Counted from the first letter of the stretch, positions 44,571-53,535 are shown. The stretch is DNA of 64,000 nucleotides from Gardnerella massiliensis (GCF_003408845.1 NZ_LRTV01000009.1:28454-92453); one strand, 5' to 3'. Numbers and translations: made by a program. Notes: generated by a model not told the origin, from the letters alone.

Positions 44571-45677
44571 TCAGACAGTGGTAGCGTAGTTAGACATCTG
44601 CTGAAGTATTGGAATTGTTGTTGCGGCCCACGGGAAAATCCACTGAAAAAGAGCCATTGCGATGAAAAAATAAATCAACAATACCAAAATCCAGCGTATT
44701 GCGGTTATGCCTGGCTGAAGTCGTAAAAGACCACCAAATATGCTGAAGTCTGGCTTTTTCTTCGAACCAGCGCGTATGGCACGAAGTTCGGGCCATTGCC
44801 AAGCGATTGCGCCTGCTGCGAAAAATACGATGTACAGAGCGCAAACAACAAGCATAACTGGCACTAATGAAGAAAGGTGAGAAGCTAAAGACTGCTGTTC
44901 GTTATTAATAAACTTAACATTGCCCTGCTCATCAATTGTAGACAACTCTTTCGGAATGCCATCGCTAATTTTTGCCCAATATGCGAATTGTGAGTAACTA
45001 ATCCAGCGGTGCGTTGCAACACTGTACTTAGGTTCACACGTGGTAAGAGTAAGCATACGCTTCGTTGGTTTCTCACCAGGATTATCAGGATTTGGAGCAA
45101 TAACTTCACCATGATCTGGTGTGACAATTTTATGAGACTCATACTTGTACACAAACCAGTAATCTTTAGTACGAACTACGACCGCGTCCCCAGGCTGCAA
45201 CAAATCAACATCGCCTAAAGGCTGTCCATAACCACTACGGTGACCGGCTATCGCAAAATTACCGATTTCTCCAGGAAGCTGGGTTTCACTGTAGTGTCCT
45301 ACGCCACGCATACCTAAAATCTCTAGTGTTGTGCCCTCTACGACGTTACGTTCCCACTGGTTGCCAAAACGCGGAATGTACAAACGCGCTAAGAGTTCAC
45401 CATACTTGACCTTATTAAGTTTTGGAGGTTCACCTGTTTGAGGCATAGCAATCTTAGCTTCAGTGCCGCTTTTAGGATTATGCCATGAAGTTGTTTGACG
45501 GGCTTCAACCTGAGTATGCTCGGCTTGAGCGCCTGTCCACCACATTTGCCATGCGACATATAGTGCGCAAACTATTGCAAAAGCAATTAGAAGTTCACTT
45601 AAAACGCCGATAGCCTGGCGCCAAAAGCCAGAGCCAGTATTCTTAGCATATCGCCCATGTGCGTTAGCAGAGTGCAT
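44571..45677 (-). CDS. srtE: Class E sortase with C-terminal membrane extension
   Basis: A cysteine transpeptidase that anchors secreted proteins with an LAXTG-type signal to the wall. The 368 residues include an N-terminal membrane helix (LLIAFAIVCALYVAWQMWW) and the sortase domain, with His146 in FAIAGHRSGYG, Cys214 in TLTTC and Arg224 in THRWI. The Tyr after the TLTTC strand segment (EPKYSV) also fits class E. After the catalytic domain come two or three more hydrophobic segments and a basic loop, so the C-terminus is also in the membrane. No protein in this window has a matching sorting signal. AAGGAG precedes the ATG by eight bases. Confidence 0.9.
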   Translation of the reverse strand: MHSANAHGRYAKNTGSGFWRQAIGVLSELLIAFAIVCALYVAWQMWWTGAQAEHTQVEARQTTSWHNPKSGTEAKIAMPQTGEPPKLNKVKYGELLARLYIPRFGNQWERNVVEGTTLEILGMRGVGHYSETQLPGEIGNFAIAGHRSGYGQPLGDVDLLQPGDAVVVRTKDYWFVYKYESHKIVTPDHGEVIAPNPDNPGEKPTKRMLTLTTCEPKYSVATHRWISYSQFAYWAKISDGIPKELSTIDEQGNVKFINNEQQSLASHLSSLVPVMLVVCALYIVFFAAGAIAWQWPELRAIRAGSKKKPDFSIFGGLLRLQPGITAIRWILVLLIYFFIAMALFQWIFPWAATTIPILQQMSNYATTV

Positions 45678-45723
45678 AATGCGCTACTCCTTTGTTGACA
45701 TATTAAGATCTTGAACCATAGTA

Positions 45724-46479
45724 TTACTTGCCTAGTTCTTTAGATACTGTAGCGTATTGTAACGGCTGTAGCAAAACTGAAGATTCGGGAAAACGCAAAT
45801 TCTCTTTCTTCTCTACTTTCCACCCCAGTCCAAACGAACTTACGTACTCTTTATAAGTGCGTATGGCTGGTGAAGTATTAAGAGCATTCACCATATTGTC
45901 TACTGGGCCAATAGCAGATATTTTATATGGTGGCGAGTACTGGTGTCCCTGCAACATGAGTACGTTACCAATACAGATTACAGCAGTATTGAACAATACT
46001 CGCTGATCTTGAATAGTCATAGCTTCCGCACCGCCTCGCCATAGTGCGTTTACGACAGATTCAATATCTTGCTGGTGAATAACGTAATCGTTAATATTGC
46101 CGGAAGTTCCTGAACCGTTTACTACACCTTTCCACAAGGGGGAATCGTTAAGAGTAACTACAATACCTGGTCCTTGAAGTTTCGGAAGTACTGTACTGCT
46201 TCCCGTATCTGAAGAAGACACGTTATCGTTTGTATTACTTACTAAAGTTTTGTTAAGTAAACTAATTTTAGAATCTAAAGATTTAATATCTTCTCGTAAA
46301 GATTTAGTGCGCTGAGAGTTAAGCTCAACCATTTGACTCGTGTTGGAAGTAACGAAAGCGGTTTTGTTAACACGCAAGTTGGTAACAAACAAGTAGCCGG
46401 TAAGAAATACAGCAATCGCAACGGCAAAACTGCCCAGTAATGAGCGTGGGGCGCCGTGTTTGCCGGTCTGTTTTACCAT
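45724..46479 (-). CDS. DUF881 family membrane protein
   Basis: A 251-residue protein with an N-terminal membrane helix (FAVAIAVFLTGYLFVTNL), a coiled-coil-like stretch (SQRTKSLREDIKSLDSKISLL) and an extracytoplasmic DUF881 domain. The domain shows LQGPGIVVTLNDSP, then VIHQQDIESVVNALWRGGAEA and QRVLFNTAVICIGNVLML. DUF881 genes lie beside crgA or ftsZ-region genes in actinobacteria. Their role is not established; a division-linked envelope function is inference. It is divergent from crgA and upstream of the sortase on the same strand. Confidence 0.85.
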   Translation of the reverse strand: MVKQTGKHGAPRSLLGSFAVAIAVFLTGYLFVTNLRVNKTAFVTSNTSQMVELNSQRTKSLREDIKSLDSKISLLNKTLVSNTNDNVSSSDTGSSTVLPKLQGPGIVVTLNDSPLWKGVVNGSGTSGNINDYVIHQQDIESVVNALWRGGAEAMTIQDQRVLFNTAVICIGNVLMLQGHQYSPPYKISAIGPVDNMVNALNTSPAIRTYKEYVSSFGLGWKVEKKENLRFPESSVLLQPLQYATVSKELGK

Positions 46480-46580
46480 AATTTGCCTTCATTCTTTCGG
46501 CTGTTCTTTCAGCTGTTCTTCCAGCGTTCGAGTGTAACCACTATTATAGCGTGTAGCCGATTGATTGGAGAGTTACAGTT

Positions 46581-46973
46581 ATGGCTGAGGAAAAATTGCA
46601 CACGACTGCAGCTGACGACGCTGCAAAGACGAGCGATACGTCGAATGATGATATTTACGGCGTGCCTATGGATGAGGTTGAAGCTGTGTTGAACGCTACT
46701 GCTGATAAGGAGGCGCTTTCACCACAGATTCAGCAGATGATGCAGCGTCAAGCAGAAAATAGGCGACGTGTTGAGGAAAGCATCAAAGGTACTAAAGCTA
46801 ATGCTGCATGGTTTGTGCCACTGTTCTGCACGCTGATGATTGTTGGTTTAATTTGGGCGGTTGTTTACTATCTGAATCCTGCTCTACCAATTCCTGGCAT
46901 TGGCGTATGGAATTTGGTTATTGGTTTAACAGTAATTTTTGTTGGATTCATAATGACCATGTGGTGGCGTTAA
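46581..46973 (+). CDS. crgA: Cell-division protein CrgA
   Basis: A small membrane protein that interacts with FtsZ, FtsI and other divisome proteins in mycobacteria and Streptomyces. The 130 residues have an acidic N-terminal extension of about 60 and two membrane helices (AAWFVPLFCTLMIVGLIWAVVYY and GVWNLVIGLTVIFVGFIMTMWW) with a short Pro-rich loop (NPALPIPGIG). The conserved NAAWFVPL start of the domain is clear. GGAGAG precedes the ATG. Its position close to pknB is conserved in actinobacteria. Confidence 0.92.
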   Translation: MAEEKLHTTAADDAAKTSDTSNDDIYGVPMDEVEAVLNATADKEALSPQIQQMMQRQAENRRRVEESIKGTKANAAWFVPLFCTLMIVGLIWAVVYYLNPALPIPGIGVWNLVIGLTVIFVGFIMTMWWR

Positions 46974-47082
46974 TACAATTACGCTAATTTAGAACCGATT
47001 TTATTAAAGTAGCTGCGCGTTTTGTGTGGCTACTTTTTTATTGTTACGAAAAGTTACGATATGCGAATTTTGTGTTTCGCTA

Positions 47083-48381
47083 TTATTGCTGTACGGAACC
47101 TGCGCGAATAATCACGTGATCTTTATTGCTGTCGGTTGTTGCAATAAGCCTAATATTTCCGCCGTCCTGTAAGTGCAAACGTTTCTTCAGCACTTCCGCC
47201 GGCATAGGAAAGTTTCGTGTAACAATATTTGCGTGAGTAAGATCGCCAAGCGTTCGCTTTATGTCGCGCTTGTTCATGCTACACGTGCTCTCAATTTTCC
47301 ATACTTTCCCCGGAAAATCAGCGTAATAATCGCGAGCAATGCAAACGTGGCTGTTAGGGCCAATTTCCTGGATCTTGTATTGTTCTTCTAAGTATTCAAA
47401 GCACCCAGCTTTCATAACTGCTGCGTTTGGTTCGTAAACGTACTGTGCCCATTGTTGCCAATTGCGTAAGTCGTTGCTCTGCCTGGTTTCAGTGCTGTCG
47501 CATAATTGTGCGGCACGCGTTGAAACTTGCTTGGTTACGGTATCGTAGAACGCTTTAATAGTGGTGCGCTGATTGTCGTTTACGCAGTGTATTGAAAGTT
47601 GGTTATGAATATGCGCATCAATAATTAGCAGTAGTTCTTTGCATTCGTTATTATGCGCAACTATATGTACTTGCGAGACGTTGCCGCCGAAATCGCTTAC
47701 TGTTTTGTGCCAATCAAGCATCGGTGAAAGTTTAATCATCACTATTTGAGCTTTTGCAAGCATACTCCCTTTAAGAGCAAGTACATCGGGGGTGCAATCT
47801 TCGATGGCGTACGTGCGTGCGCCCTGTGTATTCCTGCGAGCTGGGTCAACATATATCATCGTTACGTTGGGAATGTGGTTCAGTGCGTCAAGACTGTTGT
47901 TGTTATAGCATGCAACGTGTGAAAGTCCCAAAGATTTCATGTTATGTTGCGCTATGCTAGAAAGTTCAGTTTGTTGCTCAATGCAGATTGCGGAATCGAA
48001 AACTTCAGACATTATTGTGCAATCGACGCCAAATCCGCATGTAAGATCAACAAGAGTGCTCGAAGTATTTTCTTCATGCAGCTCACTAAGTAATTTTCGT
48101 GCAATATTAGCTTTATATTGCGCTGTGGCTTGCGAAGAGCATTGTTCCATAGATATATGTGCCGGATATATAATATCTTCGCAGGATGCCCATTTTGGCA
48201 GTTTTTGAAGGGCTATTTGTTTGCCTGCGATTTGATTTATTGCAAAAGGAACATCAATACCTGCGTTGCGTGGTGCTTTAAGAGCAGCATTATTTGGATT
48301 TGCTTTCGCATTTTCTTTAATAAACGCAATCGTGGAATCGTTAGCTGGCTGAATAGCGGGAGGATTTTGAAGAACAGGCAT
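47083..48381 (-). CDS. Class I SAM-dependent methyltransferase with THUMP-like domain
   Basis: A 432-residue protein of the actinobacterial family described as THUMP-like class I methyltransferase. A Rossmann core contains the SAM loop LVDLTCGFGVDCTIMS and the motif MIYVDPARRNTQGARTYAIEDCTPD. The C-terminal THUMP-like domain (after about residue 340) contains RNFPMPAEVLKKRLHLQDGG. The likely substrate is RNA, by analogy with THUMP proteins; the exact target is unknown. No good ribosome site is seen before the ATG. The leader contains a dense cluster of DnaA boxes (48453-48581). Confidence 0.82.
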   Translation of the reverse strand: MPVLQNPPAIQPANDSTIAFIKENAKANPNNAALKAPRNAGIDVPFAINQIAGKQIALQKLPKWASCEDIIYPAHISMEQCSSQATAQYKANIARKLLSELHEENTSSTLVDLTCGFGVDCTIMSEVFDSAICIEQQTELSSIAQHNMKSLGLSHVACYNNNSLDALNHIPNVTMIYVDPARRNTQGARTYAIEDCTPDVLALKGSMLAKAQIVMIKLSPMLDWHKTVSDFGGNVSQVHIVAHNNECKELLLIIDAHIHNQLSIHCVNDNQRTTIKAFYDTVTKQVSTRAAQLCDSTETRQSNDLRNWQQWAQYVYEPNAAVMKAGCFEYLEEQYKIQEIGPNSHVCIARDYYADFPGKVWKIESTCSMNKRDIKRTLGDLTHANIVTRNFPMPAEVLKKRLHLQDGGNIRLIATTDSNKDHVIIRAGSVQQ

Positions 48382-48452
48382 GGTTTTTATTGTTCATGAA
48401 GGTGTAGAAATTTAAGACAAAAGCAAGAAGAATTACACAGCGGGCAGTAAAT

Positions 48453-48581
48453 TGTGGATAACTGTTATACACTTATACACGCGTTCAAGAAAGGCAAGTT
48501 ATCAACGTTTGTGACTAAGTATGTGGATAACTTGAGTAGTTGTTAGCATCTTATGCCCAACTTATACCCAAGTTATCCACA
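48453..48581. other. DnaA-box cluster outside the origin
   Basis: Three perfect DnaA boxes (TGTGGATAA at 48453-48461 and 48522-48530; TTATCCACA at 48573-48581) lie within 129 bp. Several weaker TTATAC-type sequences lie between them. The site occupies most of the 242-bp gap between the THUMP-like methyltransferase and rhomboid genes, about 25 kb from oriC. Its density equals that of the origin gaps. Confidence 0.75.
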
Positions 48582-48623
48582 CTGCTGTACACAATGGTGG
48601 AAAACTACACGCGTGTAATTTAG

Positions 48624-49334
48624 CTACAATGTCCAACTCAAGCAGAACACTGCACAAGCGACGAGAATCACAAAAATCGAAACAAAATACGTTAAGAAAC
48701 GCGTATTAAAGGAAGCTTTTTCAAGAAGCCTATTATGCGTGCCAAGCAAAGCTGCAAGAACTGTACCAACTAATAAACCACCGACATGTGCCTGCCAAGC
48801 AATATTAGGAATAACAAGAGGCATAGCAAGAGTAATCGCAATCCAGAGCAACGTGCCTCTCATATTTTCGCCAAGCCGCCATTGCGCAACCAACAGTGCA
48901 CCAATAAGTCCCATTATGGCTCCTGAAGCGCCATAAGACACAACAAACCAATTATGAGTCAAACTGCACCATATAATGTCAGCAACGTCGCCACCGAGGG
49001 CAGAAATCACATATAAACCGAGGAACTTCCACTTGCCAAAGAAACGTTCCAACTCTGCCCCAAGGGACCACAAGCAAAGCATATTAAAGAAAATATGTGT
49101 AATGTTTGGCGCGTGTACAAACATTGACGTGAACCAAGTCCAAGGTGTCACAAGCGCTGTTACTGGTGCGAAAGCGGTGTACTCTATCAGCAGAGAATAT
49201 GTGTTAGGTGCAAAAGTATGTAAGAGTATTTCCACAACCCACACAGCTACGCAAGCGTATATAAGAACCGCTGTAATAGTGTTGCAGCGAAGTTTGAAGC
49301 GTTGTAAGAAATTTTTTATATCCAAATTGTGCAT
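48624..49334 (-). CDS. Rhomboid family intramembrane serine protease
   Basis: Cleaves membrane segments of substrate proteins within the bilayer. The 236 residues carry six helices with the catalytic Ser in SYGASGAIMG and the catalytic His in WQAHVGGLLVG. The N-terminal HIFFNMLCLWSLGAELERFFG segment holds the conserved HxxxN-type pattern. The frame is open to 49415, but both possible starts lack a clear ribosome site; the shorter form fits the family better. Substrates are unknown. Confidence 0.88.
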   Translation of the reverse strand: MHNLDIKNFLQRFKLRCNTITAVLIYACVAVWVVEILLHTFAPNTYSLLIEYTAFAPVTALVTPWTWFTSMFVHAPNITHIFFNMLCLWSLGAELERFFGKWKFLGLYVISALGGDVADIIWCSLTHNWFVVSYGASGAIMGLIGALLVAQWRLGENMRGTLLWIAITLAMPLVIPNIAWQAHVGGLLVGTVLAALLGTHNRLLEKASFNTRFLTYFVSIFVILVACAVFCLSWTL

Positions 49335-49530
49335 ATCAATATAGTATCTGTTTTGCTTCACATTTGTGGCGCACTGATGGCGTTTTAAAAGTTTACGAAA
49401 AATAGTCACAAACATTACTTACAAAAAGATGCGATGGTACTAAAAAGCAACTATGATAGTAGATACGCGTCAAAACGCGATAAGAATCGTTGACTTGGAC
49501 GAGCAGGTCAGCTTAACGAAAGGAGCCATC

Positions 49531-49740
49531 ATGGAGAACAGGTCCTCTGGCGGTTGGAAGTTCTTTGCACTGCTCTTCGGAGCACTGCTCGCAGGCATTG
49601 CTGCACTGTATGTATATAAGCAGCACAATCCTGATTACGATCCATGGGAGCAGCCATGGGAGAACAGCTCTTCACCAATCGATTTAGGATTAGAAAAAGA
49701 AGAGAAGGAAGAAAAAGACGCTCCTGCTGCAGAAGCTTAA
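49531..49740 (+). CDS. Small single-pass membrane protein
   Basis: A 69-residue protein with one helix (FFALLFGALLAGIAALYVY) and an acidic tail (EKEEKEEKDAPAAEA). AAAGGAG lies six bases before ATG 49531, which decides the start over the longer open frame from 49453. The family is not recognised. Codon choice is strongly biased to frequent codons, like that of glgP, which suggests good expression. Two hairpins follow it. Confidence 0.7.
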   Translation: MENRSSGGWKFFALLFGALLAGIAALYVYKQHNPDYDPWEQPWENSSSPIDLGLEKEEKEEKDAPAAEA

Positions 49741-49813
49741 AAAGGAATCTTCAACAAAACGTAAGCTTCAAATAGAGGCTTTAGAACAGCAGTAGTTGCT
49801 TTAATAACTTTAG

Positions 49814-49855
49814 AAATAAGAGGCGGTTGCGCACACGCGTAGTTGCCTCTTATTT
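49814..49855 (+). terminator. Terminator after the small membrane protein gene
   Basis: An 11-bp stem (49814-49824 with 49845-49855) with a 20-base loop that holds GCGCACACGCG, ending in an AT-rich run. Confidence 0.7.
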
Positions 49856-49876
49856 ATATTAATATTTTTTTAGATA

Positions 49877-49910
49877 AAAAATGGCGGAAGCTGAATCAAC
49901 AGCCTCCGCC
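49877..49910 (-). terminator. Terminator of glgP
   Basis: GGCGGAaGCTG and CAGCcTCCGCC form an 11-bp stem with one mismatch. On the minus strand the stem is followed by a T-run (the A-run at 49877-49881). It lies 34 bp after the glgP stop. Confidence 0.85.
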
Positions 49911-49943
49911 TTTATTTAAGCGATTACAACGCTACCTCTATGC

Positions 49944-52433
49944 TCACTCAGCGACGTGTGCTGGCAAAGCGCCAGTGTGCCAAATGCGATCGAGGTAATC
50001 TTCGATAGAGCGGTCAGAAGAGAAGTAACCAGAGTTGGCTACGTTCAAAACTGCCATGCGAGCCCACTTCATTGGATCGCGGTAAGTTTCCTCAATCTGA
50101 GCCTGAATATCCATGTAAGAGCTGAAGTCAGCCATTGCCATGAAGTAATCGTGGGTAAGCCAATCGTTGACGAGTGGCTCGTACACGCTCTTGTCGCCGT
50201 TGGAGAAGGTGCCGTCAGCAACCATATCCACAGCGGTCTTCAAGCGAGGATCAGACTCGTAGTACTTGCGGGAGCCGCCGTGATCGTAGCCTTCAGCGTA
50301 GAGCTTATCAACTTCGTCAACGGTCATGCCGAAGAGGAAGAAGTTCTCAGCGCCAACGCGCTCGCGAATCTCAACGTTTGCACCATCGAGGGTACCAACA
50401 GTCAAAGCACCGTTCAAAGCGAACTTCATGTTACCGGTGCCGGAAGCTTCCTTACCAGCCTGAGAAATCTGCTCATCCAAATCGGTGGCAGGAATCAAGT
50501 TCATAGCCAACTCGATGTTGTAGTTTGGTGGGAAGAACACAGCGAGCTTGCCCTTGCATGCTGGGTCGTTATTCACCACGCGAGCAACATTGTTAATGAG
50601 CTGAATCGTGAGCTTTGCCATAGCATAGCCTGGAGCAGACTTAGCGCCGAAGAACACGGTGCGTGGAAGCATCTTGTCGACGTCGATCGTGCCATTCTTG
50701 ATTCCAGCGTATGTGGAGATAACTTGGAGAATCTTCATGGACTGGCGCTTGTACTCGTGCAAACGCTTAACAATGGTGTTGAACATGGTGTCCGGGTTGA
50801 TTTCGAAGCCATACTTCTGCTTTGCGAAATCAACGAAGGCAAGCTTGTTCTCTTGCTTGACCTTAGCGAACTTCTTTACGAAGGATGGATCGTCAGCCAA
50901 TGGCTTCAAACCTTCGAGAAGCTCCAAATCACCCTGCCATGCGTCAGTGCCCAAGCCCTCAGTAATAAGAGCAGACATACGTGGGTTGCTCAAACGCACG
51001 AAGCGACGAGGAGTGACGCCGTTAGTAACGTTCTTGAACTTATCTGGGTACACGCTGGAGAAGTCCTTCAACGTGACATCCTTCAAAAGCTCAGAGTGAA
51101 GCTCAGCAACGCCGTTAACGTAAGAGCCGCCGTAGGTAGCCAAGTAAGCCATACGAACTACAGCACCTTCGCCATTTTCATCAGCGTCGGTAGCGATACG
51201 CATACGCTCAACCTGATCCTCGGCAACACCCTTGCCGCGAAGCTCGTTACGGAACTGCTCGCTAATACCCTGAATAATCTCAAGGTGACGTGGCAAAAGT
51301 TCGCCAATAAGCTTGGCTGGCCAAACTTCCAAAGCTTCTGGAAGCAAAGTGTGGCAAGTGTAGTTGAAGGTCTTAGTGGTGATACCCCAAGCGGTGTTCC
51401 AATCGTAGCCGTACTCGTCCATAAGAACGCGCATAAGCTCTGGAATACCGATAACTGGGTGAGTATCGTTCAACTGGAAGTTAATCTTGCTTGGGAAGGT
51501 AGTGAGATCCGGCTTATCCTGACCTGGGTAGAACACGCGGATGGCGTCATGAATAGAAGCAGCTACGAAGAAGTACTGCTGCTCGAGACGCAAAGCCTTA
51601 CCTTCTGGAGTGGAATCTTCTGGGTAAAGAATCTTAGAAATGTTTTCTGCTGCAACCTGTGGCTTCACAGCATCCAAGTACTCAGACTTGTTGAAAGTGA
51701 GCAAATCAAACTCATCGTAAGACTTAGCAGTCCACAAACGAAGAGTATTTACGCGGCCAGAATTGTAGCCTGGAACCATGTAATCAACTGGTACTGCACG
51801 AACAGACCAAGCTGGCTTCCACACGCGTTTGCCATTTTCTTCTACAACTTCACCGCCGAAGTTGACGCGCTGGTCACGACCATAATCAATGTGGCCCCAT
51901 GGCTCTTCATTGCTCAACCAGTAATCAGGGGTTTCAACCTGCTTACCTTCTTCATTAAAGCGCTGCTTAAAGATGCCGTAACGATACTGAATACCGTAGC
52001 CGAATGCTGGCACACCAATAGAAGCGAGTGAGTCGATGAAGCATGCTGCGAGACGACCCAAACCGCCGTTACCCAAACCTGGCTCATACTCGGCGTCGAT
52101 AACAGCCTTTGGATCGAAACCAAGCTTAGTAACAGCCTTATTGAACTGATCAGTAAGACCAGCGTTCAACAAAGCATTCTCAAGCTGCTTGCCCATCAAG
52201 AACTCTGCACTCAAATAGCCAACAGCCTTGGTATTACCATTAATCATGTCATGCTGTGTCTGCATCCAAGAGTCCATCAAGTGACGACGAACTGCGGTAG
52301 CAGCGGCAACATACACATCTGCCGTAGTGGCCTGCTCTGGCGTTACACCCTGGGTGTACTTGAGATGCTCTTGAAGTTCTTTGGCAAATGCCGTCGCAGT
52401 AGTTTTAGCTTTCGGCGCGACGTGTTTAGTCAT
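49944..52433 (-). CDS. glgP: Glycogen/alpha-glucan phosphorylase
   Basis: Releases glucose 1-phosphate from alpha-1,4-glucans with inorganic phosphate and pyridoxal phosphate. The 829 residues show the N-terminal VGYLSAEFLMGKQLENALLN and LGNGGLGRLAACFIDS, and the C-terminal PLP-binding EASGTGNMKFALNGALTVGT, with the catalytic Lys in GNMKF. Glycogen metabolism is relevant for a vaginal organism if the Gardnerella assignment holds. Codon use is highly biased toward C- or G-ending frequent codons, unlike flanking genes, which suggests high expression. AAGGAG precedes the ATG by seven bases. A long antisense open frame is a by-product of that codon bias. Confidence 0.97.
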   Translation of the reverse strand: MTKHVAPKAKTTATAFAKELQEHLKYTQGVTPEQATTADVYVAAATAVRRHLMDSWMQTQHDMINGNTKAVGYLSAEFLMGKQLENALLNAGLTDQFNKAVTKLGFDPKAVIDAEYEPGLGNGGLGRLAACFIDSLASIGVPAFGYGIQYRYGIFKQRFNEEGKQVETPDYWLSNEEPWGHIDYGRDQRVNFGGEVVEENGKRVWKPAWSVRAVPVDYMVPGYNSGRVNTLRLWTAKSYDEFDLLTFNKSEYLDAVKPQVAAENISKILYPEDSTPEGKALRLEQQYFFVAASIHDAIRVFYPGQDKPDLTTFPSKINFQLNDTHPVIGIPELMRVLMDEYGYDWNTAWGITTKTFNYTCHTLLPEALEVWPAKLIGELLPRHLEIIQGISEQFRNELRGKGVAEDQVERMRIATDADENGEGAVVRMAYLATYGGSYVNGVAELHSELLKDVTLKDFSSVYPDKFKNVTNGVTPRRFVRLSNPRMSALITEGLGTDAWQGDLELLEGLKPLADDPSFVKKFAKVKQENKLAFVDFAKQKYGFEINPDTMFNTIVKRLHEYKRQSMKILQVISTYAGIKNGTIDVDKMLPRTVFFGAKSAPGYAMAKLTIQLINNVARVVNNDPACKGKLAVFFPPNYNIELAMNLIPATDLDEQISQAGKEASGTGNMKFALNGALTVGTLDGANVEIRERVGAENFFLFGMTVDEVDKLYAEGYDHGGSRKYYESDPRLKTAVDMVADGTFSNGDKSVYEPLVNDWLTHDYFMAMADFSSYMDIQAQIEETYRDPMKWARMAVLNVANSGYFSSDRSIEDYLDRIWHTGALPAHVAE

Positions 52434-52650
52434 ATTTGACTCCTTGTGCCGTTTGTTATATTTCCTAAAAAGTGTGCAGCCTGAAACTTTGTTTAGGCAA
52501 TTAAATCAATGCCGTGTTGTAGGTAACTTTTGCAGATAACTACAAAAAGGCGTGAATGCACACGATATTTTCGACGATACCACAACCCCAAGTCCTTTAA
52601 TTAATTTAATTAATTGGTATATAACGACTTATTACAAATGTACTTTTCGA

Positions 52651-52692
52651 AAGTATGTTGCGTTGAAGATAAAGTATGTTGCATTGAAGATA
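52651..52692. repeat. 21-bp tandem duplication before the SCP-like gene
   Basis: Two 21-bp copies with one difference. They lie in the leader of the gene below, or would encode VCCVED and VCCIED if translation began further upstream. Confidence 0.8.
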
Positions 52693-52700
52693 ATGAAAGA

Positions 52701-53117
52701 ATGGCAGTAATACTTGAACGAGATATAGAGCGAGGGAAGCGCGCTTGGTTATCTTGGCATGAAGCAGCATTAAAAATATGTAATTCTGGTATTGAGCAAA
52801 TGCAAATAAGTAGCAGTGTTGTACAGATTGCGCCTGCGGACGTTGCTTTAGCTGTGAGATATTCTTTGCACTTGCTTGAAAATAAGGCACCTGGCACGGG
52901 GGTGGAAGTTCGGGTTGCTCCTTGGGGAGCCGTGAAAATTTTAGAAGGCCCCGCCTCCGATCCGCACAATCTTACGCCTCCAGACGTTATTGAGCTCGAT
53001 CCGGAAGTTTGGTTAAGACTTTCTTGCGGTATCACAAGTTGGAATCAAGAAAAGCAAGCAGGCAACATAAGTGCGTGTGGAGAACGAGACGATTTAAGTG
53101 ATATTCTGCCGCTGTAA
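52701..53117 (+). CDS. Sterol-carrier-like (SCP_3 type) protein
   Basis: A protein of about 138 residues that resembles the actinobacterial 'sterol carrier family protein'. Seen are AVRYSLHLLENKAPGTGVEVRV, PWGAVKILEGP and PPDVIELDPEVWLRLSCGITSW. These are thought to be small lipid- or ligand-binding proteins related to SCP2; the ligand is not known. The frame is open to TTG 52614; ATG 52701 starts just before the conserved part, and the upstream part consists of the 21-bp duplication. It is divergent from glgP and is followed by the 52-bp repeat array. Confidence 0.7.
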   Translation: MAVILERDIERGKRAWLSWHEAALKICNSGIEQMQISSSVVQIAPADVALAVRYSLHLLENKAPGTGVEVRVAPWGAVKILEGPASDPHNLTPPDVIELDPEVWLRLSCGITSWNQEKQAGNISACGERDDLSDILPL

Positions 53118-53144
53118 AATGCTGGGGATTTTCGTCGGCACGCT

Positions 53145-53372
53145 ACGTTAGGGTCTCTTAATCCCGTTTTTCGGACCCGCGTGCAGATTGTGTTCTGCGT
53201 TAGGGTCTCTTAATCCTGTTTTTCGGACACGCGTGCAGATTGTGTTCTGCGTTAGGGTCTCTTAATCCTGTTCTTCGGACACGCGTGCAGTCAGCGCGCT
53301 GCGTTAGGGTCTCTTAATCCCGTTCTTCAGACCATCGCGCAGTACTCTTTCTGCGCGCGTGTCTCTGGTTGA
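53145..53372. repeat. 52-bp tandem repeat array with conserved hairpins
   Basis: Four copies with an exact 52-bp period (53145, 53197, 53249, 53301) and a decayed fifth from 53353. Each has a conserved 30-base part starting with TTAGGGTCTCTTAATCC and a variable part that always forms a GCAG/CTGC hairpin. In copy 4 the stem is GCGCAG/CTGCGC, with both arms changed together. The conserved part also has a GTC/GAC inverted end. There are no unique spacers, so it is not a CRISPR array. The rest of the 418-bp gap to the DUF3073 gene shows no gene. Confidence 0.88.
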
Positions 53373-53535
53373 AAGTCTTGTCGTTGCTTTTGCGGTTTTG
53401 CGGAACATTTGCCGCTTGCTCAGATTTTTATGTAACGCGCGTAACGCCAACCAAACACAAATACCCTGGGGGCAGTACTGCACACCCAGGGTACGTAAGT
53501 TTTATAAGAAATTAAAAAATTCGCAAGCTAATGCT

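Noticed and set aside
49956..52031. A 691-codon open frame on the + strand, antisense to glgP
   Set aside because: glgP is a full, conserved enzyme with strong codon bias. The antisense frame has no recognisable domain or ribosome site and is explained by the codon bias of the true gene.
53145..53372. Possible CRISPR array
   Set aside because: The period is constant at 52 bp, the first two would-be spacers are identical, the variable part keeps a hairpin in every copy, and no cas genes are near.
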